From: Epilithonimonas bovis DSM 19482
GTDB lineage: Bacteria > Bacteroidota > Bacteroidia > Flavobacteriales > Weeksellaceae
Direction of reading: 5' to 3'
Assembly: GCF_900108115.1 (NCBI RefSeq)
Contig: NZ_FTPU01000003.1
Location: 1 to 64,000, forward strand
Length of the DNA stretch: 64,000 nucleotides
This document shows, piece by piece, positions 7,429-16,066 of this stretch (its first letter is position 1; every line of letters begins with the position of its first letter). Both the position numbers and the translations under genes were made by a program. Under the pieces are notes generated by a model. It made no database searches. It was not told the origin of the DNA and saw only the letters and a program-made list of their open reading frames with translations.

Positions 7429-8265
7429 ATGACCCGGAAATCATTCATCAAAAAATCGTTTTTAGCAACCGCTGGTATATCGTTGCTGTACAGTTGGAAA
7501 ATAGAACCCTTTATGCTGGAATTTGTCCACCAGGATTTACCCATCAAAAATTTGCCTTCCCGGCTTCATAACAAAATTCTTATGCAGATTTCGGATTTGC
7601 ACGTGGGCAATCGTTTTGATTGGCATTACCTGATTGATTCTTTCAAAAAAGCAAAAACCTACCAACCGGATTTTGTAGTTTACACAGGCGACTTTGTCTG
7701 TTGGGAAGATAATCCGGAACAATTTGAACAGTTGAAAATCGTCATGAAGGAAGCTGTTCTCGGGACTTTAGGAACTGTTGCCATCCTCGGAAATCACGAT
7801 TATGGCGCAGAGTGGAGGGATGAGTTTGTAGCCAACGAGGTTTCTAAAATTCTCAGCAATTCTAATATTGAGGTTCTGAGGGACTCAAAAGCAGAGATCA
7901 ACGGGCTCCATATCTATGGATTCGAAGAATTGTGGGGAACCAATTTCCATCCAGAAAAATTGACTAAGATTGTTAATCCAAGCGAAGCCAATCTGGTGCT
8001 TTGCCATAATCCTGACGTTTGCGATTTGGATGTCTGGAATGGTTATAAAGGCTGGATCTTGTCTGGGCATACACATGGCGGGCAATGCAAACCGCCATTC
8101 CTGCCACCACTCATTCTGCCGGTAAAAAACAGAAAATATACCTCAGGCCTTTTTGACTTAGAAGACGGACGCATGCTTTACATCAACAGAGCTTTGGGCC
8201 ATTCTTACCAGGTACGCTTCAATTGCAGGCCGGAGATCACCATTTTTACACTTAAATCTATCTAA
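7429..8265 (+). CDS. Metallophosphoesterase, YaeI-like, membrane-anchored or exported
   Basis: The 278-residue calcineurin-like phosphoesterase shows all metal-binding motifs in order: ISDLHVG (about 55-61), YTGDFV (about 84-89), LGNHDYG (about 120-126), CHNPD (about 190) and GHTHGGQ (about 213-219). The N-terminus MTRKSFIKKSFLATAGISLL is a basic plus hydrophobic export or anchor signal, as in YaeI-type enzymes that act on lipid or nucleotide phosphates at the membrane. Substrate is unknown. It is followed after 5 bases by the DUF4153/4173 gene, so the two are very likely one transcript, under the palindrome at 7406. Confidence 0.88.
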   Translation: MTRKSFIKKSFLATAGISLLYSWKIEPFMLEFVHQDLPIKNLPSRLHNKILMQISDLHVGNRFDWHYLIDSFKKAKTYQPDFVVYTGDFVCWEDNPEQFEQLKIVMKEAVLGTLGTVAILGNHDYGAEWRDEFVANEVSKILSNSNIEVLRDSKAEINGLHIYGFEELWGTNFHPEKLTKIVNPSEANLVLCHNPDVCDLDVWNGYKGWILSGHTHGGQCKPPFLPPLILPVKNRKYTSGLFDLEDGRMLYINRALGHSYQVRFNCRPEITIFTLKSI

Positions 8266-8270
8266 AAATT

Positions 8271-9662
8271 ATGAAAAAACAACACCTTATCTTCATCACC
8301 TTATTAGCGGTTATTATTCTTTTTTACAGAGAATATATTGCACTGAACCTTGGGATTTTGGGAATCCTTCTCAGTATTTTAACGTTTACACAAACAGAAC
8401 CAAGACTTAGGACGAGGAAGTTTATGGCACTTTTTGTAACTTCTGTATTTTCATCATTGGCATTTGCATGGTTTGGAGATGCTATTTCTTTCGTCGCTGT
8501 CTTTGTTTCTGTATTTTTATTGAGGTTCACCGGGACTTATCCTCGCCTAAAACCATTGTTCTACATTGAGATTTTGTTTTTTAATCTCTTTACATTTTTC
8601 GGCAGAGTATTCGATATAGAACAGTGGTACGCAAAATCGAGCGAACGGAGTTTTACCAAGAAGCTAATTACTTTTATCCTGATTCCGGGATTGTTTGTTA
8701 TTATTTTCTTTTTCATCTACGCATTCGGGAGCGATCATTTTGCAAGTCTTTTCAGGGATTCTGAGTGGGATTTTCAGCCATTAACATTCATAGTTGTTGC
8801 AATGATTGGATTTTATTTAGGTTTTATTTTCTGGAATTTCGGTGTAGAAAAATTCATTTTTAAACAAAATAATTGGCTTAATGATAATTTTGTAGATTCG
8901 GAAAAACCTGAAAAACCAACATTTTCTTTTCTGGATATCAATTCTGAAAGAACAAGTGGTGTTATCACATTTTTTGCGCTGAATATATTGTTGTTGATTT
9001 TTATAATCACGTATAATTATGAACAGTTTTTTGAGGTCAAAAGCCTGCCGAGAGATTTAAGCGCAGAGACGCATGAACGCGTCAATGCGGTTATCATGTC
9101 TATTGTGATGGCAATTTTGGTTATATTATTTTACTTTAAAAAAGGATTTAATTTTGATAAGAAATCACAAATTCTTAAAATCTCAGCCAAATTATGGATC
9201 ATTCTGAATGCTGTTTTGGTAATGTCGGCATCGCTGAAAAACTCAGAGTATATCGTCAATTTTGGGTTTACGTATAAACGTCTGGGTGTCTGCGGTTTTC
9301 TGGCTATGGCCCTCATTGGTTTGATTTTCACCTTTGTCAAAATTCAGAAGAAAAAGACCAATGCTTTTCTTTTTAACAGGATGTTTTGGGCTTGTTATGG
9401 CTTGATTTTGGTTTGCAGTTACGTCAATTGGGGCGGGATAATTACATCAGCCAATATTAAGAGACAGGACTTTTCTGTGAATTACCATTTAGAAAATGTT
9501 AATTACAATGAAGCAATTTTGCTCGATTATGCTAACAAAACGGCCAATCCAAAACTGAAAACTCAACTCACGGAAAGAATCAGATTTTATCAGAATGAAA
9601 CTTTTCTTTCAAAAATTTTATTTTATGAATTCGTGACGATTGAGAAACATAAACAACAATAA
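8271..9662 (+). CDS. DUF4153/DUF4173-type polytopic membrane protein
   Basis: The 463-residue protein consists of about ten to twelve hydrophobic segments with only short loops. It matches the general plan of the DUF4153/DUF4173 families, including the central VVNYNYEQFFEV-like stretch (here ITYNYEQFFEV near 245) and a soluble C-terminal tail of about 75 residues (NVNYNEAILLDYANK onward). Members of these families are often next to small winged-helix regulators. Function is not established. The gene follows the phosphoesterase by 5 bases and likely shares its promoter. Assignment of the exact DUF number is from memory of the pattern, not a search. Confidence 0.7.
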   Translation: MKKQHLIFITLLAVIILFYREYIALNLGILGILLSILTFTQTEPRLRTRKFMALFVTSVFSSLAFAWFGDAISFVAVFVSVFLLRFTGTYPRLKPLFYIEILFFNLFTFFGRVFDIEQWYAKSSERSFTKKLITFILIPGLFVIIFFFIYAFGSDHFASLFRDSEWDFQPLTFIVVAMIGFYLGFIFWNFGVEKFIFKQNNWLNDNFVDSEKPEKPTFSFLDINSERTSGVITFFALNILLLIFIITYNYEQFFEVKSLPRDLSAETHERVNAVIMSIVMAILVILFYFKKGFNFDKKSQILKISAKLWIILNAVLVMSASLKNSEYIVNFGFTYKRLGVCGFLAMALIGLIFTFVKIQKKKTNAFLFNRMFWACYGLILVCSYVNWGGIITSANIKRQDFSVNYHLENVNYNEAILLDYANKTANPKLKTQLTERIRFYQNETFLSKILFYEFVTIEKHKQQ

Positions 9663-9748
9663 TGATTGGCGGTTGCAAATGATTTAAAAGAAAAATATCT
9701 CCATATGAAACAATTAATATCAATTCAAATTCTAAATGATAATAGACA

Positions 9749-10246
9749 ATGAAAACACTGAACTTCACAAAATTACCAAAAACTAGTATTAAATATTTAG
9801 CATTGATACCTCTATTGATGGTCGCCTGTAAAAAAGAACCGGCGGTAACAGAACAGAAAGTAGATACCATTAGTACAGTAGAAAAACCTGTGGACACAAT
9901 CTCTACAATTCTGAAAACCGAGAAAGAATCCAATCAGAATATTATAAGCGTGGATGCGTCGAAGTTGCCTATCCGCCTTAACTTGGAAATCAAAAATCCT
10001 GATGATCAGATTATACTGAAACTGCAACATCTCAATCAACCCAAGATTCATGCTTATCTCAAAACGGAAAAGCCAATGAATGTCCGTTTTAATCAGATCA
10101 GGATGCCTGATAATACATTTGATGGCCCATTTTCGCAAACCCTGGATTATGATACTAAGCAGGAAGGTGAGTACTGGTTGATTCTTGCAAAAAGCAATAT
10201 GGCGTCAGGCAATCCTACCGGAAAATTCTTTTTGAAAGTTGAATAA
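9749..10246 (+). CDS. Putative lipoprotein of unknown function
   Basis: The 165-residue protein has a basic N-terminus, a hydrophobic core and the lipobox LMVACKK with Cys near residue 27. A Thr/Ser/Val-rich linker (about 30-65) precedes a compact C-terminal domain of about 95 residues with alternating beta-type sequence, ending GKFFLKVE. I do not recognise the domain. It follows the DUF4153/4173 gene by 86 bases, and no promoter is obvious between them. It converges on the glycine-zipper gene, sharing the terminator at 10299-10330. Confidence 0.75.
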   Translation: MKTLNFTKLPKTSIKYLALIPLLMVACKKEPAVTEQKVDTISTVEKPVDTISTILKTEKESNQNIISVDASKLPIRLNLEIKNPDDQIILKLQHLNQPKIHAYLKTEKPMNVRFNQIRMPDNTFDGPFSQTLDYDTKQEGEYWLILAKSNMASGNPTGKFFLKVE

Positions 10247-10298
10247 AAAATTGAGAATTTCTATTAACTCCTACGATCTCATAAACATTCCCATAAAA

Positions 10299-10330
10299 AA
10301 AGCTGTTTCACAATTTGTAAAACAGCTTTT
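10299..10330. terminator. Bidirectional terminator between converging genes
   Basis: AAAGCTGTTT (10299-10308) pairs with AAACAGCTTT (10320-10329), flanked by A-rich sequence on the left and T-rich sequence on the right, so it works on both strands. The loop ACAATTTGTAAAAC nearly repeats that of the clpB terminator. Confidence 0.85.
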
Positions 10331-10355
10331 TTTATGTAATTGTCTTAATAATTCG

Positions 10356-10907
10356 TTACTTTTTTTGGACCCTTCCCGATTTTCGGTCATCGGCTCTACC
10401 AATGGTATAACCTGTAGCGCCTCCCGCTATACCACCTATGACAGCTCCTAATCCTGGGTTTTTCTTGGAAATAATTGCACCGGCTGCCGCACCACCTACT
10501 GTACCAATTACAGTCCCTTTAGCTGCGCTGCTCCAGCCTTTTTTCTTTGTGGCAGTAGTTCCTGAAGTGCCTGACGAAGCGGCAGATGAAGATGATGAAT
10601 TATTAGAAGCAACGCTACCTGAAGAAGAATTTTTTGAAGTTGATTTTCTTTTGCTGACGCTGCGGTTAACTTCTTCCTTGCGTGCCTGTTCTTTGTCTTC
10701 TGCCACTTTATTAAGGCTGTCTTTTTGACGTTCGAAGTTGATTTTCTCTTTTTCTATTGCTAATTTTTGCTTTTCCAGATCAATCTGCCTGCTTTGGTAA
10801 TCCAGCTTTTGCTGCTCAAGCGATGCTGTCTGCATCTTTTCGTCATCTTTTTTACAAGAAGATAACGTGATGATAGATAGTGTTGCTAGTAAAAATAATC
10901 CTTTCAT
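10356..10907 (-). CDS. Lipoprotein with coiled coil and C-terminal glycine zipper
   Basis: The 183-residue protein starts with a signal peptide and lipobox (LSIITLSSCKK, Cys near 18). It continues with a charged coiled coil of QKLxIExEK repeats (about 30-80), a Ser-rich linker (about 88-125) and a glycine-zipper domain with repeated GxxxG spacing (GTVIGTVGGAAAGAII and GLGAVIGGIAGGATGYTIG). Glycine zippers of this kind insert in or line the outer membrane. Function is not known. Single gene, converging on the lipoprotein gene at 9749. Confidence 0.8.
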   Translation of the reverse strand: MKGLFLLATLSIITLSSCKKDDEKMQTASLEQQKLDYQSRQIDLEKQKLAIEKEKINFERQKDSLNKVAEDKEQARKEEVNRSVSKRKSTSKNSSSGSVASNNSSSSSAASSGTSGTTATKKKGWSSAAKGTVIGTVGGAAAGAIISKKNPGLGAVIGGIAGGATGYTIGRADDRKSGRVQKK

Positions 10908-11033
10908 AACTTTTAATTTTTCACAAAAATGTGAGTTCTAAATAAAGACATTCCAATTTTGATTCCAAATTGAAAAAATGCCTGTTAAAATTTGTTAAGT
11001 AGGATTCGCTGTTTAATATTTAGGGCAAATAAA

Positions 11034-11059
11034 AAGCCGGAAGAGTAACCTTCCGACTT
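11034..11059 (-). terminator. Terminator of the peroxiredoxin gene
   Basis: AAGCCGGAAG (11034-11043) pairs with CTTCCGACTT (11050-11059), one wobble, and minus-strand T residues follow at about 11029-11035. Confidence 0.75.
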
Positions 11060-11089
11060 CTATCTAATCATCCTTTTAAGATTTCAATA

Positions 11090-11725
11090 TTATTTATTGG
11101 GCTGCGGTGTATACCTAAGATAAGGTTTTACCACTTTTACGCCTTTTGTAAATTTTTTCTCAGCATCTTCCTGTGATACAGCCGGCGGAATAATGACTTC
11201 ATCACCATCTTTCCAGTCAACCGGGGTTGCGATACCGTAGCCGTCAACCAATTGCAGAGAATCCAAAACACGAAGGATCTCTGTAAAATTTCTGCCGGTG
11301 GAAGCCGGATAAGTAATAATCAATCTTACTTTTTTGTTCGGATCAATAATTAATAAAGACCTTACTGTTAACGATGCACTGGCGTTGGGATGAATAAAAT
11401 CATAAAGTTCAGACACTTTTCTGTCCTGATCTGCAATAATTGGGAATTCAACTTCCGTATTTTGAGTTTCATTAATATCAGAGATCCAGCCCTTGTGGTT
11501 ATCAACACCATCTACGCTCAGGGCGAGGACTTTGGTATTCCTCTTATCAAATTCGGGTTTCAGAGAAGCGGTTTTTCCTAATTCGGTGGTACAGACAGGT
11601 GTATAATCTGCAGGGTGCGAAAACAAAATTCCCCAGGAATCCCCGAGATAATCATATAAATTAATTGTTCCTAAACTGCTGTCAGCTGTAAAATCCGGAG
11701 CAGTGTCACCTAGTTTAATAGACAT
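11090..11725 (-). CDS. 1-Cys peroxiredoxin (Prx6 type)
   Basis: The 211-residue AhpC/TSA-family enzyme reduces peroxides in the cytoplasm. The active-site motif PADYTPVCTTELG (PxxxTxxC, Cys near residue 45) is present, and this is the only Cys in the protein, so there is no resolving Cys. The length and the C-terminal arm (VDWKDGDEVIIPP then VKVVKPYLRYTPQP) are as in Prx6. The gene is a single unit between two terminators. Expression may be oxidant-responsive, but no operator is recognisable. Confidence 0.93.
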   Translation of the reverse strand: MSIKLGDTAPDFTADSSLGTINLYDYLGDSWGILFSHPADYTPVCTTELGKTASLKPEFDKRNTKVLALSVDGVDNHKGWISDINETQNTEVEFPIIADQDRKVSELYDFIHPNASASLTVRSLLIIDPNKKVRLIITYPASTGRNFTEILRVLDSLQLVDGYGIATPVDWKDGDEVIIPPAVSQEDAEKKFTKGVKVVKPYLRYTPQPNK

Positions 11726-11818
11726 ATTGTAAATATTTTTTGATTAACGGATAACAAATGTAGTAAATAAAAGAAATAATTCATACTAAGTTAGTATAAA
11801 TTATTATTAATTAAAAAA

Positions 11819-11842
11819 AAACCGCTCTGTTCAGAACGGTTT
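11819..11842 (-). terminator. Terminator of the lipoprotein gene at 11861
   Basis: AAACCG and TCTG pair with CAGA and CGGTTT across a short loop, and the minus strand continues into eight T residues (11813-11820). Confidence 0.8.
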
Positions 11843-11860
11843 AGTCTTATTTAAGATATA

Positions 11861-12400
11861 TTATTTCAGCGTTGTTACGTTGCTGTCATTGATGTTATAT
11901 TTTTTAATCACATCCTCATATGACATTTTGCGGAGATCCGTAGCGTTTGCATTTTTATTACCATAAATAGTAGGAACTAATACAACTCTAAAAGTTTGAT
12001 TGTTCATATACCTACTTTTAATATCTGAGGTTGCGGCGCTTAGATTAAAACTTGAATCTAAATTAATCTGTACATTATTTGTAACAAAATTATAATTATA
12101 TTCCAAACTACCATTATCAACATAATAAGTTTTAGGTAACGATTGCCAGTATGGTGCATTATTATTGTCATAATCTCTTCTATATACAAGAATAATATCC
12201 TGACTCAGCATCCCACTAAAATCATGAGGATAATAATAAGTAAAATCGTTAACCTTCGTGAAGTTAAAAGTTAAGTCAAATACAGCTGGATATTCTACAT
12301 TAACATTGTTATTATTTGAATCATTGTCATCACTGTTATCACAGCTAATTATAAACAAGCTGGAAATCAACAGAATTAGTAAAGGCCAAAATTTTTTCAT
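11861..12400 (-). CDS. Putative lipoprotein of unknown function
   Basis: The 179-residue protein begins MKKFWPLLILLISSLFIISC, a signal peptide with lipobox Cys at about residue 20, followed by an Asp/Asn-rich stretch (DNSDDNDSNNNN) typical of surface-exported flavobacterial lipoproteins. The rest is rich in Tyr and Asn and probably beta-stranded. I do not recognise a domain. Single gene, divergent from the GH3 gene. A CAAAAATA sequence at about 12447 (TATTTTTG on the minus strand) may be its -7 element. Confidence 0.75.
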   Translation of the reverse strand: MKKFWPLLILLISSLFIISCDNSDDNDSNNNNVNVEYPAVFDLTFNFTKVNDFTYYYPHDFSGMLSQDIILVYRRDYDNNNAPYWQSLPKTYYVDNGSLEYNYNFVTNNVQINLDSSFNLSAATSDIKSRYMNNQTFRVVLVPTIYGNKNANATDLRKMSYEDVIKKYNINDSNVTTLK

Positions 12401-12516
12401 AAGTTTTATTATTTACGTTGTTATTTTTAGTTACAAATTACAGACCACAAAAATAGCATTTATCACAGGAATTAATATCTTTATGGAAACTTTCTAAAAA
12501 TATAGATTCCCAAATA

Positions 12517-14268
12517 ATGAAAAGGTTAAGTGTTCTGGCTCTCATTCTTGTTTCAAAATTGTATAACGCACAATATCAGCCTAGAAATATTTCTGATTCC
12601 GAAATCAAAACAGCCAATGATTGGGTTAATAATACTTACAATTCACTTTCTCAGGATGAGAAATTAGGCCAGCTTTTCATCGTAGCGCTTTATACCAACA
12701 AAGATGAAGCTCATATCAATCAAGTCAGAACGATTGTAACTCAGGATAAAATTGGTGGATTAATCCTGATGCAGGATGATGCGGCAAGAGAAATCAGCCT
12801 CGTTAACGAGTTTCAGTCCAAATCAAAAGTCCCGCTTATGATTGGGATGGATGCAGAATGGGGAGTTTTCCAAAGGATTGCCAAAGCGCACAAATATCCC
12901 TGGGCGATTGCTTTGGGAGCCATTCAGGACAAGAATCTCATCTACGAGATGGCTGCTAAAATTGCTGCAGATTGCAAAAGAATGGGAATTAACTGGGATT
13001 TTGCGCCGGTTGTGGACGTGAATACCAATCCCAATAATCCGATTATTGGGAACCGGAGTTTTGGTTCTGATGTGGGTAATGTTGTGAATTCAGCTGTAGC
13101 ATATGCTAATGGTTTGCAAGATAACCGGATTCTTGCAGCCATCAAACATTTCCCTGGCCACGGCGATACGGATAAAGATTCTCATCTGGATTTGCCGGTT
13201 GTTTCCCATAATATTGACCGATTGGAAAGAACAGAGATAGCGCCTTTCAAAGCATTGATGAATAAAGGCATTGGCGGCGTGATGGTAGCGCATCTTTATG
13301 TCCCAAGCCTGGAAAATCAAAAAGGGATTCCGGCTTCTGTTTCTTCAAAAATAGTTACAGGACTTCTGAAAGAAAAATTAGGTTACAAAGGTTTGATTAT
13401 AACTGATGCCCTTAATATGGGAGCTGTAGCCAACAAATTTAAAGCCGGGGAACTGGATGCAATGGCTTTCAAAGCGGGAAATGACATTATGCTTTTCTCT
13501 CAGGATGTCGCGACAGGTAAAAAGCTGATTCAGAAAGCCATTGACAATGGAGAGATCCCACAAAGCAGGGTAGAGGAGAGTGTTAAAAAAATCCTGTTAA
13601 CCAAATATTATCTTGGGCTTGATCATTACAATAATATAAATCCCGAAAACATTAATAATGATCTCAATAATGCATCACATTCAGTTCTGGTTCAGAAAAT
13701 GTATGCTAATGCACTGACTTTGCTGAAAGATGATAGAAAGTTGCTGCCGTTGGATTGTAAAGGCACTTATTATTACGTCCCTCTGGAAGAAGCGCCTTAT
13801 GAAACGTTCTTCAACCAACTGAATACTAAGACGGCTGTCATCGTAAAAAAAGCTTCTGAAATTAATACAATACCTGCCAATTCTAAAGTAATTGTCGGTT
13901 TTCATAAAGATAATTCCACAGCATATAAACCTTACAAAATCTCTGAAGCCAGCAAAAAAGTTTTATCAGATCTAAGTAAAAATCAAAATGTCATTCTGGA
14001 TGTTTTTGGAAGTCCGTATGCTCTGAAAGATATTGATATTTCCAAAGTTTCCACAGTTTTAGTTTCTTACGAAAATAATGATGATGCCATGAAAGCTTCA
14101 GCAAAAGGCATCTTGGGACAAACAAAAATCTGGGGAAGGCTTCCTGTTTTGGTTAATGATAACCTGCGATACGGGATGGGAATAGATGTTGATATACAAA
14201 ATCCAACCAATGCATCTGATAGAAAAAATAATTCGGAAACGAAAAATTCTAAAATTGTAATTGAGTAA
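12517..14268 (+). CDS. Glycoside hydrolase family 3, NagZ-like beta-N-acetylglucosaminidase, exported
   Basis: The 583-residue protein has a signal peptide (MKRLSVLALILVSKLYNAQ). The GH3 catalytic domain (about 35-365) carries the NagZ signature KHFPGHGDTDKDSHLDLP near 210, with the His-Asp general-acid pair of the NagZ subfamily, and the nucleophile Asp in IITDALNMG near 293. A second alpha/beta domain follows (about 385-555). NagZ-type enzymes cut GlcNAc from muropeptides during wall recycling. Relatives in Bacteroidetes often have an extra C-terminal beta-lactamase-like domain of about 400 residues; that is absent, and the sequence ends in a Ser/Asn-rich tail before the GxxExxY element at 14276. 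Confidence 0.88.
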   Translation: MKRLSVLALILVSKLYNAQYQPRNISDSEIKTANDWVNNTYNSLSQDEKLGQLFIVALYTNKDEAHINQVRTIVTQDKIGGLILMQDDAAREISLVNEFQSKSKVPLMIGMDAEWGVFQRIAKAHKYPWAIALGAIQDKNLIYEMAAKIAADCKRMGINWDFAPVVDVNTNPNNPIIGNRSFGSDVGNVVNSAVAYANGLQDNRILAAIKHFPGHGDTDKDSHLDLPVVSHNIDRLERTEIAPFKALMNKGIGGVMVAHLYVPSLENQKGIPASVSSKIVTGLLKEKLGYKGLIITDALNMGAVANKFKAGELDAMAFKAGNDIMLFSQDVATGKKLIQKAIDNGEIPQSRVEESVKKILLTKYYLGLDHYNNINPENINNDLNNASHSVLVQKMYANALTLLKDDRKLLPLDCKGTYYYVPLEEAPYETFFNQLNTKTAVIVKKASEINTIPANSKVIVGFHKDNSTAYKPYKISEASKKVLSDLSKNQNVILDVFGSPYALKDIDISKVSTVLVSYENNDDAMKASAKGILGQTKIWGRLPVLVNDNLRYGMGIDVDIQNPTNASDRKNNSETKNSKIVIE

Positions 14269-14275
14269 ATTTATC

Positions 14276-14786
14276 ACCACAAAAGTCACAACAGTTTTTT
14301 TCATTATTAAGTTATAAAATGGAATAAAGCTAAAGCATAAATGATGATAACACAATCCTATTTGACTGATTTAACCTACAAAATAAATGGTGGATTGTTG
14401 GAAAGTGTTTATTCTGAAGCTTTGAAACAGGAGTTAGCTTTGAGAAATATCAATTTCAAAGCTGAATTTAAAATTGATATTTTTTATAAAAGTAAAATGT
14501 TAAATTGTGATTTCCGATGCGATTTTTTAATTGAAGAAATAATTGTATTAGAAATAAAATCTGTCAAAAATTTTGATGAAATCCACAAAGCACAATTGTT
14601 AAATTATATGGGATTATTAAAGGTTCCGAAAGGAATACTTATTAATTTTAATGTGAAAAATATTGTTCACGAAGGACAACAAACGTTTGTAAATAAATAC
14701 TACGAACAATTGATGTAGGTGAATACCTTATTTTTACTTTAGAACGAAATCATATTATTAAATATATCTTTTATGACTTTTGTGGT
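14276..14786 (+). mobile_element. GxxExxY element A, bounded by 13 bp inverted repeats
   Basis: ACCACAAAAGTCA at 14276-14288 is repeated exactly in inverse orientation at 14774-14786. The left end continues CAA(C)AGTTTT and the right end is preceded by CTTTTA, both as in element B at 38595-39155. The 511 bp unit contains a single gene, 65 bases after the left end. No target duplication is evident. Mobility is inferred from two independent copies with the same ends and cargo. Confidence 0.7.
14341..14718 (+). CDS. GxxExxY protein (PD-(D/E)XK nuclease-like, PF13366), internally deleted
   Basis: The 125-residue protein has the motif GLLESVY and the nuclease-like core CDFLIEEIIVLEIKS (Asp, then E-x-K). 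Compared with the paralogue at 38648, it lacks 11 residues (ACIEVHKILGP) just before GLLESVY, an in-frame loss that removes the conserved Glu and His there, so activity is doubtful. The remaining sequence is close to the paralogue throughout, ending FVNKYYEQLM against FVNKYYETLR. The family is small, multicopy in many genomes and of unknown role. The gene lies inside inverted repeats and has no functional link to the GH3 or bshA genes beside it. Confidence 0.88.
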   Translation: MMITQSYLTDLTYKINGGLLESVYSEALKQELALRNINFKAEFKIDIFYKSKMLNCDFRCDFLIEEIIVLEIKSVKNFDEIHKAQLLNYMGLLKVPKGILINFNVKNIVHEGQQTFVNKYYEQLM

Positions 14787-14807
14787 AAAAAAAATAATTC
14801 GTTAAAA

Positions 14808-15968
14808 ATGAAAATAGGAATACTTTGTTATCCCACCTACGGCGGCAGCGGAATTGTAGCTACAGAACTGGGAATGAGCCTTGCCGATAAAGGCTATGAA
14901 GTTCATTTTATAAGTTCGGCTTTGCCCGCCCGTCTGGATGTTACCAATCCGAATATCTTCTTTCACAAAGTGAATGTGCAGACCTATCCGCTGTTCCAGT
15001 ATCAGCCTTATGATATCGCGTTGTCATCGATGATTTACCGTGTTGTGAATCTTTATAAGCTGGATATTCTGCACGCACATTATGCGATTCCTTATGCATA
15101 CGCAGCCTTTACCGCCAAACAAATGCTGAAAGCCGAAGGCAAGGATGTTCCGTTGGTTACGACATTGCACGGTACAGACATCACTTTGGTAGGGCAACAT
15201 CCGAGTTACAAACATGCCGTTGAGTTTTCGATTAATCAGAGTGATACGATTACTTCGGTTTCTGAAAGTTTGAAAAAAGATACGCTTCAGTTTTTCCATA
15301 TCAAAAAGGAGATTCAGGTGATTACCAATTTTATTGATAATACAGAATTTGAAGAGTGTACAAGCTGCCAGCGCAGTCAGTTTGCCAATCCCGATGAAAA
15401 GATCCTGATTCACGTGTCTAACCTGAGACCGGTAAAACGAATCCAGGATGTTTTGGAGATATTTAAAAATGTCAACAAAAAGGTTAAATCAAAGCTAATA
15501 ATTATTGGTGAAGGGCCTGAGATGGAGAAAATATCGGAGTTCCTGGAGCACAACCCAGAACTGATAGGGCACATCAAATTATTAGGCAAAGTCAACAATC
15601 TTTATCATATTTTGCAGCTCTCAGACGTGTTTCTTCTGCCGTCTGAACAGGAGAGTTTTGGCCTGGCAGCACTTGAAGCGATGGCCGCCAGAACGCCTGT
15701 TATCAGCAGTAATGCCGGCGGAATCCCCGAAGTTAATATACAAGGCGAAACAGGATATCTGGCCGAAACCGGCAATGTAGAAGCAATGTCCAATTACTGT
15801 ATCAAACTTCTAAGCGATGATGAGCTGTTGGCCAAGATGAAAATTAATGCCAAGAACCGTGCATTAGAATTTGATCTTAAAAATATTCTTCCAATTTATA
15901 TTGAGATGTATAAAAATACCATCGCAAAGTTTGAAGAGGCAAAATTGATAGATGCTGAAGTTAAATAA
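14808..15968 (+). CDS. bshA: N-acetyl-alpha-D-glucosaminyl L-malate synthase BshA (bacillithiol synthesis)
   Basis: The 386-residue GT4 glycosyltransferase starts MKIGILCYPTYGGSGIVATE, the characteristic BshA N-terminus with its Gly-rich UDP-GlcNAc loop. It also has TLHGTDITLVG near 123 and the GT4 motif EQESFGLAALEAMAARTPV near 283. The enzyme joins GlcNAc from UDP-GlcNAc to L-malate, the first step of bacillithiol synthesis in the cytoplasm. bshB and bshC are not in the window. It is followed by a terminator, so it is probably transcribed alone. Element A ends only 21 bases upstream of the start, so its promoter may lie in or beyond the element. Confidence 0.95.
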   Translation: MKIGILCYPTYGGSGIVATELGMSLADKGYEVHFISSALPARLDVTNPNIFFHKVNVQTYPLFQYQPYDIALSSMIYRVVNLYKLDILHAHYAIPYAYAAFTAKQMLKAEGKDVPLVTTLHGTDITLVGQHPSYKHAVEFSINQSDTITSVSESLKKDTLQFFHIKKEIQVITNFIDNTEFEECTSCQRSQFANPDEKILIHVSNLRPVKRIQDVLEIFKNVNKKVKSKLIIIGEGPEMEKISEFLEHNPELIGHIKLLGKVNNLYHILQLSDVFLLPSEQESFGLAALEAMAARTPVISSNAGGIPEVNIQGETGYLAETGNVEAMSNYCIKLLSDDELLAKMKINAKNRALEFDLKNILPIYIEMYKNTIAKFEEAKLIDAEVK

Positions 15969-16013
15969 ATAGCTGATAAAAAATCAGTTACATCAAAAAT
16001 ATTTTGTAATTTA

Positions 16014-16046
16014 AACCTTTCGGAGCATTTCCGGAAGGTTTTTTTA
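16014..16046 (+). terminator. Terminator of bshA
   Basis: AACCTTTCGGA (16014-16024) pairs with TCCGGAAGGTT (16030-16040), one wobble, followed by seven T residues. Confidence 0.88.
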
Positions 16047-16066
16047 TTCACTAATACTAATAACCG

